A stretch of 64,000 nucleotides of DNA from an uncultured Eubacteriales bacterium (lineage in GTDB: Bacteria > Bacillota > Clostridia > Christensenellales > UBA1242), in contig CAQIDI010000001.1 of the NCBI GenBank assembly GCA_948806215.1, forward strand, positions 77,704 through 141,703, given 5' to 3'. The position numbers and the translations under genes were made by a program. The first letter of the stretch is position 1. Each line of letters starts with the position of its first letter. Positions 41,176-50,680 of the stretch are shown here, in pieces. The notes under the pieces were generated by a model that was given only the letters and a program-made list of their open reading frames with translations, was not told where the DNA came from and did not search any database.

Positions 41176-43131
41176 TTATTTTAAGCAATTAATAAGTTCG
41201 TCTTCATACATAATTTTAATGCCCAAGCTTTGTGCTTTATTAAACTTGCTTCCTGCATTTTCTCCAACAATAACTAAATCGGTTTTTGAACTAACCGAAC
41301 TTGTTACCTTTGCACCAAATCCTTCTAAAATAGTTGTTAATTCGCTGCGCTTATAGTTTTTTAAATCGCCAGTTAGAACAATTATTTTATTTGTAAAAGC
41401 TTGATTTGTTTTTAATGTTTGAATCGGATAGTTAATTATTAATCCGATGTTAAACAACTGATTAATTAAATTTAATTGCTTTTCATCACGGAAAAATTCG
41501 TAAATATTATTTGCAATAACTTCGCCAATATCGTTTACAACAATTAAATCTTCAACCGTTGCACTCATTAAATTTTCGATAGTTCCAAAATGTTTTGCTA
41601 AATCTTTTGCCGTTTTTTCGCCAACGCCATTAATGCCAAGTGCATAAATAAAATTAGAAAAATTTGGGTTCTTACTTTTTTCTATGCTATTAATTAAATT
41701 TAAACTTTTCTTATCCTTAAAACTTTCCAAATTTAATAAATCGGCAACTGTTATTTTATATAAATCGGCAACTGTGTGAACATTTAAGTTTGTTCTAAGC
41801 ACAGCAACTGTTTTTTCGCTAATACCTTCGATATTCATAGCATTTCGTGAGCAATAGTGAGTTATTCTATCCTCTATTTGCTCTGGGCAGCCATAATAAT
41901 TTGGACAAAATAAGTTTGCACCATCTTCTACTAAATTTGCACCACACGAAGGGCAATTTGTTGGTTTTAAAATTGGATAACAGCTATCGTTAAAACTGGC
42001 AACACCTAATATTTCTGGAATAACTTCGTTACTACGTCGCACAAAAACATTAGCATTAATTTGAACTTTTTTTCGTTGAATATCGCCATAATTATTTAGC
42101 GTTGCTCGCTTTACTGTTGCTCCAGCTAGTTCTATTGGTTCAACAAGCCCAATAGGAGTTATTTTTCCTGTTCTGCCAACCTGCCAAACAACATCTATTA
42201 ACTTTGTTGTTAGTTCCTGTGCTTCAAACTTAAAAGCAACAGCCCATTTTGGAAATTTTGATGTGTAACCAATGTCGTTACGCAGTTCGATATTATTTAG
42301 TTTTAAAACTGTACCATCAATTAAAATATCAAGGTTCTTTTTTTCGATATCTATTTTTTGAATTTCGGTTTTGATATCATCAAAATTGTTTAATAACTTG
42401 CTATAATTATAAACTGGAAAACCATTATCTACTAAAAATTGCATAAGCTCAGTTTGGGTACTAAAGGTTTTGCCTTCTATATATGGCACACCATAAAAAA
42501 ACATATCAAGGTTACGGCTGCCAGTAACCCTTGGGTCAAGGTTTCTAATTGCTCCGGCTGCAGCATTTCTTGCATTTTTCAATGGTTCAAGTGCAGTTTT
42601 GTTATATTCTTCAAGCACCGAAAGCCTTATCATAGCTTCGCCTTGAACAACTAATTTCCCTTTAAAATTAATAAATAGCGGAATACTTTTTATTGTTAAA
42701 ACCTGATTGGTTACTTCTTCCCCCACAAAGCCATTACCCCTAGTTGCAGCTTTAAGCAATTTTCCGTTTTCATAAATAACTGTCATTTGCAAGCCATCAA
42801 ATTTATATTCTAATGTGAATTCTTGCTCACCATATTGTTTGTTTATTCCATCTATCCACAATTTTAGTTCTTCAAAAGTGTTACACTTATCTAAACTATA
42901 AAGCCTTGAAATGTGAGTGTGTTTTTTAAAACCTTCCAGCACAACATCGCCAACTTTTAGAGTTGGACTATCTGGTAGCACCACACCGGTATCGCGTTCT
43001 AGGCTTACTAATTCATCATAAATTTTATCGTATTCCCTATCGGCAATGGTAGGATTATCTAAAACATAATAGTTATAATTATGCTTATTTATTATTTGTA
43101 TTAATTCTTTAATTCTTTTTATTTTATCCAT
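41176..43131 (-). CDS. ligA: NAD+-dependent DNA ligase LigA
   Basis: LigA seals nicks in replication and repair. The product (651 residues from ATG 43131) has the Ia domain YYVLDNPTIADREYD, the adenylation motif EYKFDGLQM (Lys is AMP-bound), GEEVTNQVLTIKSIPL, KNARNAAAGAIRNLDP, the zinc-finger cysteines CPSCGANLVEDGANLFCPNYYGCP, helix-hairpin-helix repeats, and a C-terminal BRCT domain (IIVLTGDLKNYKRSELTTIL). The frame opens with GTG at 43140; I prefer 43131 because AAAGG is better placed for it. It follows pcrA by 175 bases. Confidence 0.97.
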   Translation of the reverse strand: MDKIKRIKELIQIINKHNYNYYVLDNPTIADREYDKIYDELVSLERDTGVVLPDSPTLKVGDVVLEGFKKHTHISRLYSLDKCNTFEELKLWIDGINKQYGEQEFTLEYKFDGLQMTVIYENGKLLKAATRGNGFVGEEVTNQVLTIKSIPLFINFKGKLVVQGEAMIRLSVLEEYNKTALEPLKNARNAAAGAIRNLDPRVTGSRNLDMFFYGVPYIEGKTFSTQTELMQFLVDNGFPVYNYSKLLNNFDDIKTEIQKIDIEKKNLDILIDGTVLKLNNIELRNDIGYTSKFPKWAVAFKFEAQELTTKLIDVVWQVGRTGKITPIGLVEPIELAGATVKRATLNNYGDIQRKKVQINANVFVRRSNEVIPEILGVASFNDSCYPILKPTNCPSCGANLVEDGANLFCPNYYGCPEQIEDRITHYCSRNAMNIEGISEKTVAVLRTNLNVHTVADLYKITVADLLNLESFKDKKSLNLINSIEKSKNPNFSNFIYALGINGVGEKTAKDLAKHFGTIENLMSATVEDLIVVNDIGEVIANNIYEFFRDEKQLNLINQLFNIGLIINYPIQTLKTNQAFTNKIIVLTGDLKNYKRSELTTILEGFGAKVTSSVSSKTDLVIVGENAGSKFNKAQSLGIKIMYEDELINCLK

Positions 43132-43229
43132 TAACATCACCTTTAAATAGTTTATGAATAGTTTTATTTTTTTTATTTAATATTTGACTTTGTTTTTTAG
43201 TATTTTTTTTAAAATTTTATAACTTTTAT

Positions 43230-43249
43230 TTTGTTTTAATTAAAACAAA
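43230..43249. repeat. Perfect 20-bp palindrome between pcrA and ligA
   Basis: TTTGTTTTAATTAAAACAAA is a perfect palindrome lying 57 bases after the pcrA stop codon. It may serve as a weak terminator hairpin or a protein-binding site. No T run follows at once on either strand. Confidence 0.45.
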
Positions 43250-43306
43250 TCAATTTTAATTATTTTAAATTTTAACAACAATTTTAGTGTTATGCAAATT
43301 GTTAAA

Positions 43307-45517
43307 TTATTGCTTCTTTTTTAGGATTTGCAGTGGTGCAAAGTTTAATGATAGAGTTTTAACACCAAAGCCACTAAAGTTAACACTAACACTTGGATTT
43401 TGCCCACTAACATCTGACATAGTTATTATTCCCACACCAAATTTTGGATGCAAAACTTGTGTGCCAACTGTGTAACTATCAAACTTTCCTTTTTGATTTG
43501 CTAGCTTTTTAACAAAAACATCGTTTAAGTTTGTTGACACATTTTCGCTTGTTACTTTTGCATAATTATGCGGTTTATATTCATAATTATGCATATCTTT
43601 TTCTGAATTAAACCAATTAGAATTAACTTTTGGTTCTAAATCCATTTCAGAAATAAACCTCGATTTTAGAGTTGGCTTTCTGTCGCCATAAATGAACCTT
43701 GTTTTTGCATAGGTTAAATAAACTTGTTTTTTGGCACGAGTTATTGCAACATACATAAGCCTGCGTTCTTCTTCAACTTCCATAACATCGTTAATGGCAC
43801 GATTCACTGGAAACAAGCCTTCTTCAATGCCTATAATAAACACATAATCAAATTCCAAACCTTTAGTAGCGTGAATTGTGCTAACCGCAACGCTATTAGA
43901 AACATCTTCGGTTTCATCAACAGAATTTTGCAAAGTTATACTCTCTAAATAATCGCTTAGTTCCGAATTTGGATTTAGGTTTTCAAAGCTTTTAATAGAT
44001 TGCATTAATTGTTCGATATTTAGTAACCTATCGGCGTCATCCTCGTCTTGTTTGTTATAAGCACCTTTAATGCCAGTTTTATTTAGCATATCTTCGCATA
44101 GTTCACTAAGCGATTGCTCTAAGTTAATGTTGTTAAAAATATATTTTAGGTCAAAAAGTTTATCCTTAAGAGCTTTTGGCAAATCGTAAGAATCAACATT
44201 TTTAACAACCTCTAGCATACTAATTCCGTGTGATAAAGCAATTTGTTCTATTTTATCAATGCTTGCGTTACCAATGCCACGCTTTGGAAAATTTATAATA
44301 CGCTTTAAGCTTTCGTTATCGCGTTCGTTTATAAGCAACCTTAAATATGCCAAAACATTTTTTACTTCGGCACGCTCAAAAAACTTAAAAATGCCGGTTA
44401 CAACATAAGGAATGTTATAACTAAGTAACTTCTCTTCCATAATTCTACTTAGTGCACTTAACCTAAACAAAATTGCAATTTTGTTTGCTTCAACACCACG
44501 ATTAATTAGGTTATAAACAACACCTGCAACATAATCAGCTTCTTTTATTTCGTCGTAAGCCGAATAAAGCACAGGTTGATTACCATCTTCGTTGTTAGTC
44601 CACAAAACTTTTTCTATTCGAGATGAGTTATTTTTTATAAGTTTATTTGCAATGCTTAAAATGTTTTTTGTTGACCTATAGTTTTGCTCTAGTTTAAAAC
44701 ATTTAACATTTTCAAAATCTGACCTAAATGCAACAATGTTTTCGATGTTTGCACCGCGCCAACCATAAATACACTGGTCTTCGTCGCCAACAACAAAAAT
44801 ATTTTTGTGCTTTCCTGCTAGAAGCTTTGCAATTTTATATTGCACAACATTTGTATCTTGGAATTCATCGATATGAATATATTTAAACCTGTTTTGATAA
44901 TAAGCTAAAACCTGTGGACATTTATTAAATAGTTCCAAGGTTTTAATTAATAAATCGTCAAAATCTAGTGCATTATTGTTTTTAAGTTCGGTTTGATACA
45001 ATGCATAAACCTTAACAATATCGGCACTGTTACCTAAAAACGATATAACTTTTCCATAATCATCAGGGTCTAATCCCAAATTTTTTGCTTTATCTATGTG
45101 ACCACCAAAATCCTTTGCATCGGAAGAATCGTAACCCAGCCCAGTTACAATTTTTTTTAAAATTTTATCGCAATCGGAAGTATCGTAAATGGTAAAGAAC
45201 CTATTAAAACCTTCTAGATTAGAAATGTTTTCTCTTAAGATTCTGGCACACATACTATGAAATGTAGAAATCCAAATTTCAGTTGCAGTTGGGCAAATTT
45301 TTAAAATGCGTTCCTTCATTTCGTTTGTAGCTTTGTTTGTGAAAGTTATAGCTAAAATATTATAAGGGTTAACATTTTCATCTAAAATAAGGTGGCTAAT
45401 GCGTTTTGTAAGCAATCTGGTTTTTCCACTTCCAGCACCTGCTGTTACTAAAATTGCACCATTGGTTTCGAGTGCTGGTTTTAATTGTTCCTCGTTTAAA
45501 TCTGATAATGTTAACAC
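43307..45517 (-). CDS. pcrA: ATP-dependent DNA helicase PcrA/UvrD (GTG start)
   Basis: The 736-residue SF1A helicase unwinds DNA in repair and rolling-circle replication. Motifs in order: LNEEQLKPALETNGAILV (Q motif), Walker A GAGSGKTRLLTKRI, Ia AITFTNKATNEMKERI, II IHIDEFQDTN, III GDEDQCIYGWRGA, IV EQNYRST, V STIHATKGLEFDYVFI and VI EEERRLMYVAITRAKK. The tail has a Tudor-like end (VLHPKFGVGIITM). The start is GTG 45515-45517 with AGGAG seven bases upstream. It precedes ligA, as in Bacillus pcrA-ligA. Confidence 0.96.
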   Translation of the reverse strand: MLTLSDLNEEQLKPALETNGAILVTAGAGSGKTRLLTKRISHLILDENVNPYNILAITFTNKATNEMKERILKICPTATEIWISTFHSMCARILRENISNLEGFNRFFTIYDTSDCDKILKKIVTGLGYDSSDAKDFGGHIDKAKNLGLDPDDYGKVISFLGNSADIVKVYALYQTELKNNNALDFDDLLIKTLELFNKCPQVLAYYQNRFKYIHIDEFQDTNVVQYKIAKLLAGKHKNIFVVGDEDQCIYGWRGANIENIVAFRSDFENVKCFKLEQNYRSTKNILSIANKLIKNNSSRIEKVLWTNNEDGNQPVLYSAYDEIKEADYVAGVVYNLINRGVEANKIAILFRLSALSRIMEEKLLSYNIPYVVTGIFKFFERAEVKNVLAYLRLLINERDNESLKRIINFPKRGIGNASIDKIEQIALSHGISMLEVVKNVDSYDLPKALKDKLFDLKYIFNNINLEQSLSELCEDMLNKTGIKGAYNKQDEDDADRLLNIEQLMQSIKSFENLNPNSELSDYLESITLQNSVDETEDVSNSVAVSTIHATKGLEFDYVFIIGIEEGLFPVNRAINDVMEVEEERRLMYVAITRAKKQVYLTYAKTRFIYGDRKPTLKSRFISEMDLEPKVNSNWFNSEKDMHNYEYKPHNYAKVTSENVSTNLNDVFVKKLANQKGKFDSYTVGTQVLHPKFGVGIITMSDVSGQNPSVSVNFSGFGVKTLSLNFAPLQILKKKQ

Positions 45518-45546
45518 AAAAAAACTCCTAAATTAAATACTAACTT

Positions 45547-45575
45547 ATTGTATCAAATTTAGAAGTTATAGGCAA
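45547..45575 (-). promoter_or_regulatory. Promoter of pcrA
   Basis: On the minus strand TTGCCT (45570-45575), a 17-base spacer and TACAAT (45547-45552), 30 bases before the GTG start. Confidence 0.7.
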
Positions 45576-45593
45576 TTTATAATGGGTTAAAAC

Positions 45594-45980
45594 TTAACCA
45601 ATTTTAACCGCCAAATTTTGGTTATATTCGTTTTTAATTTTATTGTATTTATCAACTATACTCAAAACATAAAATTGCTTTTGAATATCGTTTAAAGTTG
45701 TGTATAGCTGATTATCAATTAATCGCCCAATGGGATTAAATATTTCTTCGTTGCTATTTAACATTGCGTGAACTTTTGCAACAAATTTTGGGTCGATATC
45801 GTCGTTTATAATAACAAACTCGGCAGTTCCTGATAGCTTTTTTAGTGAGTTTAAATTTTTAATAAAATAACTATTAATGTTCATAGCATTTTTAGCCTTT
45901 GTTTTTTCGGCGTTAGTATAAAGACCACGCTTTAATCTTTCTTTTGCTTTGGTTGCCATATCCTTTAAATTGTTGTTCAT
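45594..45980 (-). CDS. Hypothetical protein, 128 residues
   Basis: I do not recognise a family. The product is soluble and basic at the N terminus (NNLKDMATKAKERLKRGLYTNAEKTKAKN), with a mixed alpha/beta middle (AEFVIINDDIDPKFVAKVHAML) and an alpha-helical end. There is no signal peptide or cysteine. I place the start at ATG 45980, eight bases after GGAGG; the frame runs to 45995. It stands just before pcrA on the same strand, but the pcrA promoter lies between them. Confidence 0.65.
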   Translation of the reverse strand: MNNNLKDMATKAKERLKRGLYTNAEKTKAKNAMNINSYFIKNLNSLKKLSGTAEFVIINDDIDPKFVAKVHAMLNSNEEIFNPIGRLIDNQLYTTLNDIQKQFYVLSIVDKYNKIKNEYNQNLAVKIG

Positions 45981-46143
45981 TTTAACTTCCTCCAAAACTG
46001 ATAGTTAGCCAAATTTTAGCACAGTTTGTTTAGGGCGTTAAACAAAAAATACAATAAAAAAGACAAGGTATAAAACTAGTCAAAAAACCTTTTTATTCGA
46101 CAAAATTCTTTTGGTTAAAATGGCTAAATTTAGTTTAATATGA

Positions 46144-46175
46144 ATAAAAAAAGCACCAATAAATTTGATGCTTTT
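46144..46175 (-). terminator. Intrinsic terminator after the APH-fold gene
   Basis: On the minus strand a 10-bp stem with one G.U (46165-46174 with 46150-46159) is followed by seven T. Confidence 0.8.
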
Positions 46176-46207
46176 ATTTTAGTTTAAAATATAACTAATT
46201 AAAAATA

Positions 46208-47182
46208 TTAATTAATTAAATTAACACTATTTAATATAAATAATTTTAATCTACTATTTTCAAGTGTTTCTTGGTTGCTAACAGTGTTATTTCCTTCGTG
46301 TTTTTCTCTTATGGTATTAAGTAAGGAAGAAGCCTCGTGAATTTTCATAAAAGTTTTTAAGCACTCTTTTTCGTATTTAGTTAGTTTACTAACAGCCTCG
46401 TAAGCCTTTAAAAATGTTTTTATTCTAATTTTAGAAATCTCTAAATCGTTAACATCTAAACAAAGGTCAACAATCGAAATTGCAACATCAATAACTCGTG
46501 GTAAATAGTTAGAAGCACAAAAATCAATATAGTAAAGTTTACCAATTTTATCTTTTATAATGTTAGCTGTCCACAAATCGCCGTGAACAAAACCATATTT
46601 TAATTTTGAAAAATCACATAAATCTAATTCGGTTTTAAGTTGATAAAGTTCTTTATTTTCTGTTTTGTTTAGAATTTTCTTATGTTTTTCATATTCAACT
46701 GGAAAATCAATTATTGACCACGGATCGTAAACTTTCGGTGGAATAAATTGAATTTTATTTAAATTTGCTAACTGCGTTGCAATTTCTTTTAATTCTTCTA
46801 AATTTGGAATTATATTTAGCGATAACATATCAGAACCATTAATATATTCCATAACCATTAGTCGGTAATTGTTATTATTTAATATTGTTTGAAAAACATT
46901 GTTTCCTTCCACTTTAAAAATTTTGGGACAAGAAAAACCATTCTCGTATGGAATTGTTGCTTTATCGGCAACATCTTTACACTCGTTTAATGTTCTAAAT
47001 AAGGCAAAAACTTTAACAAGATATTTACCAGTTGAAGTTGTTAAGACATAGTTAAAATCTTCATAACCAACCTCAATTAACTTATTATCAATAAACTCTC
47101 CAAAATTATAATGTTCACATACCATTTTTGATAATTTTTCTAGTGGTACATTTAGATTAATGCGACGTTCATAAATATTCAT
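46208..47182 (-). CDS. APH-fold phosphotransferase (aminoglycoside/choline/homoserine kinase-like)
   Basis: The protein (324 residues from ATG 47182) has the kinase-like APH fold. Its N lobe has YVLTTSTGKYLVKVF (likely ATP-binding Lys), the catalytic loop is FVHGDLWTANII (Asp and Asn) and the metal Asp is in LYYIDFCAS. The fold covers kinases for antibiotics, choline, homoserine and methylthioribose, and spore-coat CotS proteins; the substrate cannot be told. GAGGAG is six bases before the chosen ATG. The frame runs to 47209. It has its own terminator and stands alone. Confidence 0.85.
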   Translation of the reverse strand: MNIYERRINLNVPLEKLSKMVCEHYNFGEFIDNKLIEVGYEDFNYVLTTSTGKYLVKVFALFRTLNECKDVADKATIPYENGFSCPKIFKVEGNNVFQTILNNNNYRLMVMEYINGSDMLSLNIIPNLEELKEIATQLANLNKIQFIPPKVYDPWSIIDFPVEYEKHKKILNKTENKELYQLKTELDLCDFSKLKYGFVHGDLWTANIIKDKIGKLYYIDFCASNYLPRVIDVAISIVDLCLDVNDLEISKIRIKTFLKAYEAVSKLTKYEKECLKTFMKIHEASSLLNTIREKHEGNNTVSNQETLENSRLKLFILNSVNLIN

Positions 47183-47280
47183 AAAAAACTCCTCTATCAA
47201 GTATAACATAAAAATAAAAAATCAATATTATTTTTTTCTATCCTTTAACAAAAAATTAACTTAGATTAATAGTTTATAAA

Positions 47281-47309
47281 TAAAAAAAGCATCAAAAAAT
47301 TGATGCTTA
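47281..47309 (-). terminator. Intrinsic terminator after rpsU
   Basis: On the minus strand AAGCATCAA/TTGATGCTT (47300-47308 with 47288-47296) is followed by seven T. Confidence 0.88.
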
Positions 47310-47313
47310 AAAA

Positions 47314-47502
47314 TTAACCTTTGTTATTTTTTTTGTTGCGTTTAATAGCAGCTTTTGTTTTTTTCTTACGCTTAACACTTGGTTTTTCGTAAGCTTCGTG
47401 CTTTCTTAAATCGCCGATGATACCATCTTTTTGGCATTTGCGTTTAAAGCGTTTGATAGCGTTTTCTACGCTTTCATTTTCACCAACTCTAACTGTTGAC
47501 AT
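47314..47502 (-). CDS. rpsU: 30S ribosomal protein S21
   Basis: The 62-residue very basic protein begins MSTVRVGENESVENAIKRFKRKCQKDG and has RKHEAYEKPSVKRKKK, the S21 signature. S21 helps the 30S subunit in initiation. It has its own promoter and terminator. Confidence 0.97.
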   Translation of the reverse strand: MSTVRVGENESVENAIKRFKRKCQKDGIIGDLRKHEAYEKPSVKRKKKTKAAIKRNKKNNKG

Positions 47503-47539
47503 TAACTAATTCACCCACTTGTTTTAAAATTTCCTATAT

Positions 47540-47568
47540 AGCATACTTAATTTTACTATTATTGTCAA
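47540..47568 (-). promoter_or_regulatory. Promoter of rpsU
   Basis: On the minus strand TTGACA (47563-47568), a 17-base spacer and TATGCT (47540-47545). Confidence 0.75.
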
Positions 47569-47582
47569 GAAAAAATTACTAT

Positions 47583-47984
47583 CTAATTTAGTTTTAATTC
47601 GTTTGCAATTTTATTTAAATCAAAATTTTGTTTAACGCTTGCTGGATTTATTTTGTAGCCATCGCCACTAACGCGTGGAACAATGTGAAAATGAGTATGC
47701 ATAACCGATTGCTCGGCATCTAATCCACTATTATTAAAAATATTAACACCAGTAAAGTTGCAATCATTAACATAGTGCTTTGATATTTTTTTAATTGCAA
47801 GCATTAATTCGCTATACGATTTGCTTTCGATATCTAAAACATTTGTTGAATGAACTTTAGGTATTACTATTGTATGCCCATAATAATCGGAAGCAATATC
47901 TAAAAAAGCATAAACAAAATTATCTTCATAAATTTTATAGCTAGGAATTTCGCCTTTAATTATTTTACAAAAAATACAATCCAT
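47583..47984 (-). CDS. HIT-family nucleotide hydrolase (HinT-like)
   Basis: The 133-residue protein starts DCIFCKIIKGEIPSYKIYED and ends with the histidine triad HTHFHIVPR, the HIT motif of nucleoside phosphoramidases/AMP-lysine hydrolases. Cys3 and Cys6 form a CxxC that binds zinc in many HinT proteins, with a His near residue 50. It lies 13 bases after mtaB on the same transcript. Confidence 0.92.
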   Translation of the reverse strand: MDCIFCKIIKGEIPSYKIYEDNFVYAFLDIASDYYGHTIVIPKVHSTNVLDIESKSYSELMLAIKKISKHYVNDCNFTGVNIFNNSGLDAEQSVMHTHFHIVPRVSGDGYKINPASVKQNFDLNKIANELKLN

Positions 47985-47997
47985 AATAATTCTCCTA

Positions 47998-49266
47998 TTA
48001 AACTATTTCCGCCATCACACCATTAGGTGTAACTTCTAGCAATTTAACCTTAACTAACATATTTGGTTTTAGATTATTTGGTTTAATCAAAACTTTAATA
48101 TAATTTTCGGTGTAACCTTGCATATAACCATTATTAATTTCTTCGGTTAGCATTGTAAAAGTTTTACCAAGCATTGTTTTATAAAAGTGTTGCTCATTTT
48201 TTTTGCATAGTTCAATTAACTTTGTTGTTCTTTCCTTTTTAACCTTATCGTTTACTTGAACCATTTTTGCCGCGTTAGTTCCGTTTCTAACTGAATATGG
48301 AAAAATATGAACGTGACCAAAACCTGCAACATTGCAAAGATTAACAGTTTCTAAAAACTCGTTATCGCTCTCCTTAGGAAAACCAACAATAATATCGGTT
48401 GTTATGTTAGCATTGGGATAATAACTTCTAATTAAATTAATTCTATCCAAATATTCTTCTGCCGTGTAATGTCTATTCATTCGCTTTAACACGGTTGTTG
48501 AGCCACTTTGCAAGCTTAAATGAAAGTGTGGGCAAAAGTTAGGGTTTTGTTTTAATTTTTCTAAAAACTGTTTAGTTATTATTCTAACTTCAAAACTACT
48601 TAACCTAATTCGTGCATTAACATTTTTTAGTTTTATTATTAAATCGCCAAGGTCAATGTTACCATCGCCATAGCTACTAACATCAATACCCGTTAAAACA
48701 ATTTCGTTAGCATTTTTTGAAAGGGTTTCCGCCTCGGAAACAATGTCGGTAGCACTACGGCTTCGATTTCGCCCTCTAAGATAAGGAATAATGCAATAAG
48801 AACAAAAGTTATTGCAACCATCTTGAATTTTGATATATGCCCTTGTGTGGCTTTTATGTGGACACACAAGTTTGCTATTAAAGTTTGTTGTTAGCGGATA
48901 TGGTTCAAATTTGTTGCCTTCTAACAAATCCAAAATGTTTTCGCGGCCTTCTGTTCCAATAATACTAATAACATTATCGCGCTTAAATTGTTCGGGATTA
49001 TTTTGGCTTGCACAACCACAAACAATTATTTTTGCTTTAGGATTAAATTTTAAAAGTTTTGTTATGTATTGCCTAGATTTTTTTTCGGATTCGTTAGTTA
49101 CAGCACAAGTAGCCAAAATATAGTAATCGGCAAATTCGTGATTATATGTTATTTGATAACCATTACTGCTTAAAATGTTTGCCATACTATCAATTTCGTA
49201 TTTATTAACTTTACAACCAAGATTAATTAAACAAACCTTTTTACCGTTGTTTTTTAAGTTTTGCAT
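47998..49266 (-). CDS. mtaB: tRNA t6A37 methylthiotransferase MtaB
   Basis: MtaB adds a methylthio group to t6A at tRNA position 37. The 422-residue protein has an N-terminal MTTase domain with cluster cysteines in INLGCKVNKYE, ATCAVTNESEKKSRQ and CGCASQ, a radical-SAM core KIQDGCNNFCSYCIIPYLRGRNRSR, and a C-terminal TRAM domain (TFTMLTEEINNGYMQGYTENYIKV). It lies five bases after rsmE, as in B. subtilis. The best Shine-Dalgarno is 14 bases from the ATG, rather far. Confidence 0.94.
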   Translation of the reverse strand: MQNLKNNGKKVCLINLGCKVNKYEIDSMANILSSNGYQITYNHEFADYYILATCAVTNESEKKSRQYITKLLKFNPKAKIIVCGCASQNNPEQFKRDNVISIIGTEGRENILDLLEGNKFEPYPLTTNFNSKLVCPHKSHTRAYIKIQDGCNNFCSYCIIPYLRGRNRSRSATDIVSEAETLSKNANEIVLTGIDVSSYGDGNIDLGDLIIKLKNVNARIRLSSFEVRIITKQFLEKLKQNPNFCPHFHLSLQSGSTTVLKRMNRHYTAEEYLDRINLIRSYYPNANITTDIIVGFPKESDNEFLETVNLCNVAGFGHVHIFPYSVRNGTNAAKMVQVNDKVKKERTTKLIELCKKNEQHFYKTMLGKTFTMLTEEINNGYMQGYTENYIKVLIKPNNLKPNMLVKVKLLEVTPNGVMAEIV

Positions 49267-49271
49267 AGTAG

Positions 49272-49991
49272 TTATTTAAACTCTCCTAAGTATTCTAAAG
49301 TTAGTGTTGTTAACATTATTGCTGCAGTTTCGGCACGCAAAATCCGTTTGGACAAACTAATGCTTTTTGCGCCACTACTAATTAACATATTTTTTTCTTC
49401 GACACTAAATCCACCTTCTGGCCCAATTATTATTGCAACCTTATTTGGATTTGTTTTTCCTAAACAATCGCTAATTGTTACATTATGCTCCGATTCGTTT
49501 GCAAACAAAAATAAGTCGTAGTTATTTACAACAATATCCTTAATATTTATTGTTGGAAAAACTTTGGCAGGCTTACTTCTGCCACACTGTTTAACACTTT
49601 GATTTGAAATTAGTTGCAACTTTTCGTGCTTGTTTTTATTATCCTTAATAACTGTGAAAGCACTTTCAAACGGAACAATGTTGGTAACACCCAATTCGGT
49701 TAGTTTTTGAATTGTTAAATTTAGTTTATCGTTTTTAATTAACGCCACAAAAGCTGTTAAATTAGTTTTTGGATTTGCCAAATTTAGTGTTTTATTTAAA
49801 ATTGTTAGTTCGGTGCTAGCTTTATTTATTTTTAAAATTTCGCATTCGTAATTATAATCGTCACCACAAACAACCAAAACTTTTGTTCCAACATTTAACC
49901 TTAAAACATTTTTTAAGTGGTTATGTTCGTCGCCATCAATCAAAACAATATTATTATTAAAATTTTTACTATCAACATAAAAAGTTTTCAT
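49272..49991 (-). CDS. rsmE: 16S rRNA (uracil-1498-N3)-methyltransferase RsmE
   Basis: The 239-residue SPOUT methyltransferase starts with the PUA-like KTFYVDSKNFNNN...DEHNHLKNVLRLNVG. Its knot has AFVALIKNDKLNLTIQKLTELGVTNIVPFES, the signature VAIIIGPEGGFSVEEKNMLISSG and LSKRILRAETAAI. It makes m3U1498 in 16S rRNA. The usual upstream neighbour prmA is absent. Confidence 0.95.
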   Translation of the reverse strand: MKTFYVDSKNFNNNIVLIDGDEHNHLKNVLRLNVGTKVLVVCGDDYNYECEILKINKASTELTILNKTLNLANPKTNLTAFVALIKNDKLNLTIQKLTELGVTNIVPFESAFTVIKDNKNKHEKLQLISNQSVKQCGRSKPAKVFPTINIKDIVVNNYDLFLFANESEHNVTISDCLGKTNPNKVAIIIGPEGGFSVEEKNMLISSGAKSISLSKRILRAETAAIMLTTLTLEYLGEFK

Positions 49992-50038
49992 ATAAGTATT
50001 TTAGCATATAGTTAATTTTAATAAAAGGAATTTTACAT

Positions 50039-50590
50039 TTAAGGTTTAGAAACTATAAAACTAAAGTTTTCGTTTTTGATTTTAACGCTATAAACTTTGT
50101 TTAGTTTTAGTTCGCCTTTATGAAACATTTTTGTTGTTAGTGTTTGTTCGCTTCCATTAACTTTATAAGTTATTTCATAAAATTTAAATCCTAAAAGGTT
50201 TAAAAACGGATTTATATAAAACATACTGTTAGTTATATAAACAACGCCAATAAATACCAAAATTAAAGCACTAATAACAAACATACACACTTTTGAAATA
50301 TCAAATGTTAAGGCAAACAAAATAAAAATTGAAAAATACCCAAAAAAGTGCTGATCGGTTATGTTTTGTTTTGAAATAATTGTTATTTGTTCGGTTTTGT
50401 GATTGGAAAACTTAACATTCCACACCACTCCTAAAATCCCCAAAATAATTAACACACTAAGCAATATTAAAATAATTGAGTTTAAAACGTTTAGTGTTAG
50501 GTTGTTATTAATTAATTCTATTATTAATTTTATAAGTAATAGCACATACATAGGAATAAATGCACTAAAAAATAAAAACAAATTTTTCAT
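50039..50590 (-). CDS. Hypothetical membrane protein in the usual place of prmA
   Basis: The 183-residue protein has four predicted membrane helices (about 3-27, 34-57, 84-104 and 107-127). A C-terminal soluble domain of about 55 residues follows (FYEITYKVNGSEQTLTTKMFHKGELKLNKVYSVKIKNENFSFIVS), likely a small beta barrel. The sequence NITDQHFFGYFSIFILFALTFDISK looks conserved. I do not recognise the family. Between dnaJ and rsmE most Firmicutes have prmA (ribosomal protein L11 methyltransferase); this protein has no methyltransferase motif. Confidence 0.75.
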   Translation of the reverse strand: MKNLFLFFSAFIPMYVLLLIKLIIELINNNLTLNVLNSIILILLSVLIILGILGVVWNVKFSNHKTEQITIISKQNITDQHFFGYFSIFILFALTFDISKVCMFVISALILVFIGVVYITNSMFYINPFLNLLGFKFYEITYKVNGSEQTLTTKMFHKGELKLNKVYSVKIKNENFSFIVSKP

Positions 50591-50650
50591 ATTAAAATTA
50601 TTGGTTTAAATTATGTTATTTAAACTATTAAGTTTTTTTATTTATTTAAA

Positions 50651-50680
50651 ATAAAAAAATAATGTGGATTCCACATTATT
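50651..50680 (-). terminator. Intrinsic terminator after dnaJ
   Basis: On the minus strand a perfect 10-bp stem AATAATGTGG/CCACATTATT (50671-50680 with 50658-50667) is followed by a T run. The dnaJ stop codon lies inside the stem. It ends the heat-shock operon. Confidence 0.88.

Noticed and set aside
46060..46110. A-rich stretch with partial complementarity before the APH-gene terminator
   Set aside because: Pairing is interrupted and made only of A/T runs; the clear terminator lies at 46144-46175.
46208..47182. APH-fold kinase considered as an aminoglycoside resistance gene
   Set aside because: Only fold-level motifs are visible; there is no mobile element or resistance context, and many such proteins act on metabolites.
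50039..50590. Membrane protein considered as a KwaA-like anti-phage component
   Set aside because: Four helices alone are not evidence, no KwaB-like partner is next to it, and it sits in a housekeeping block.
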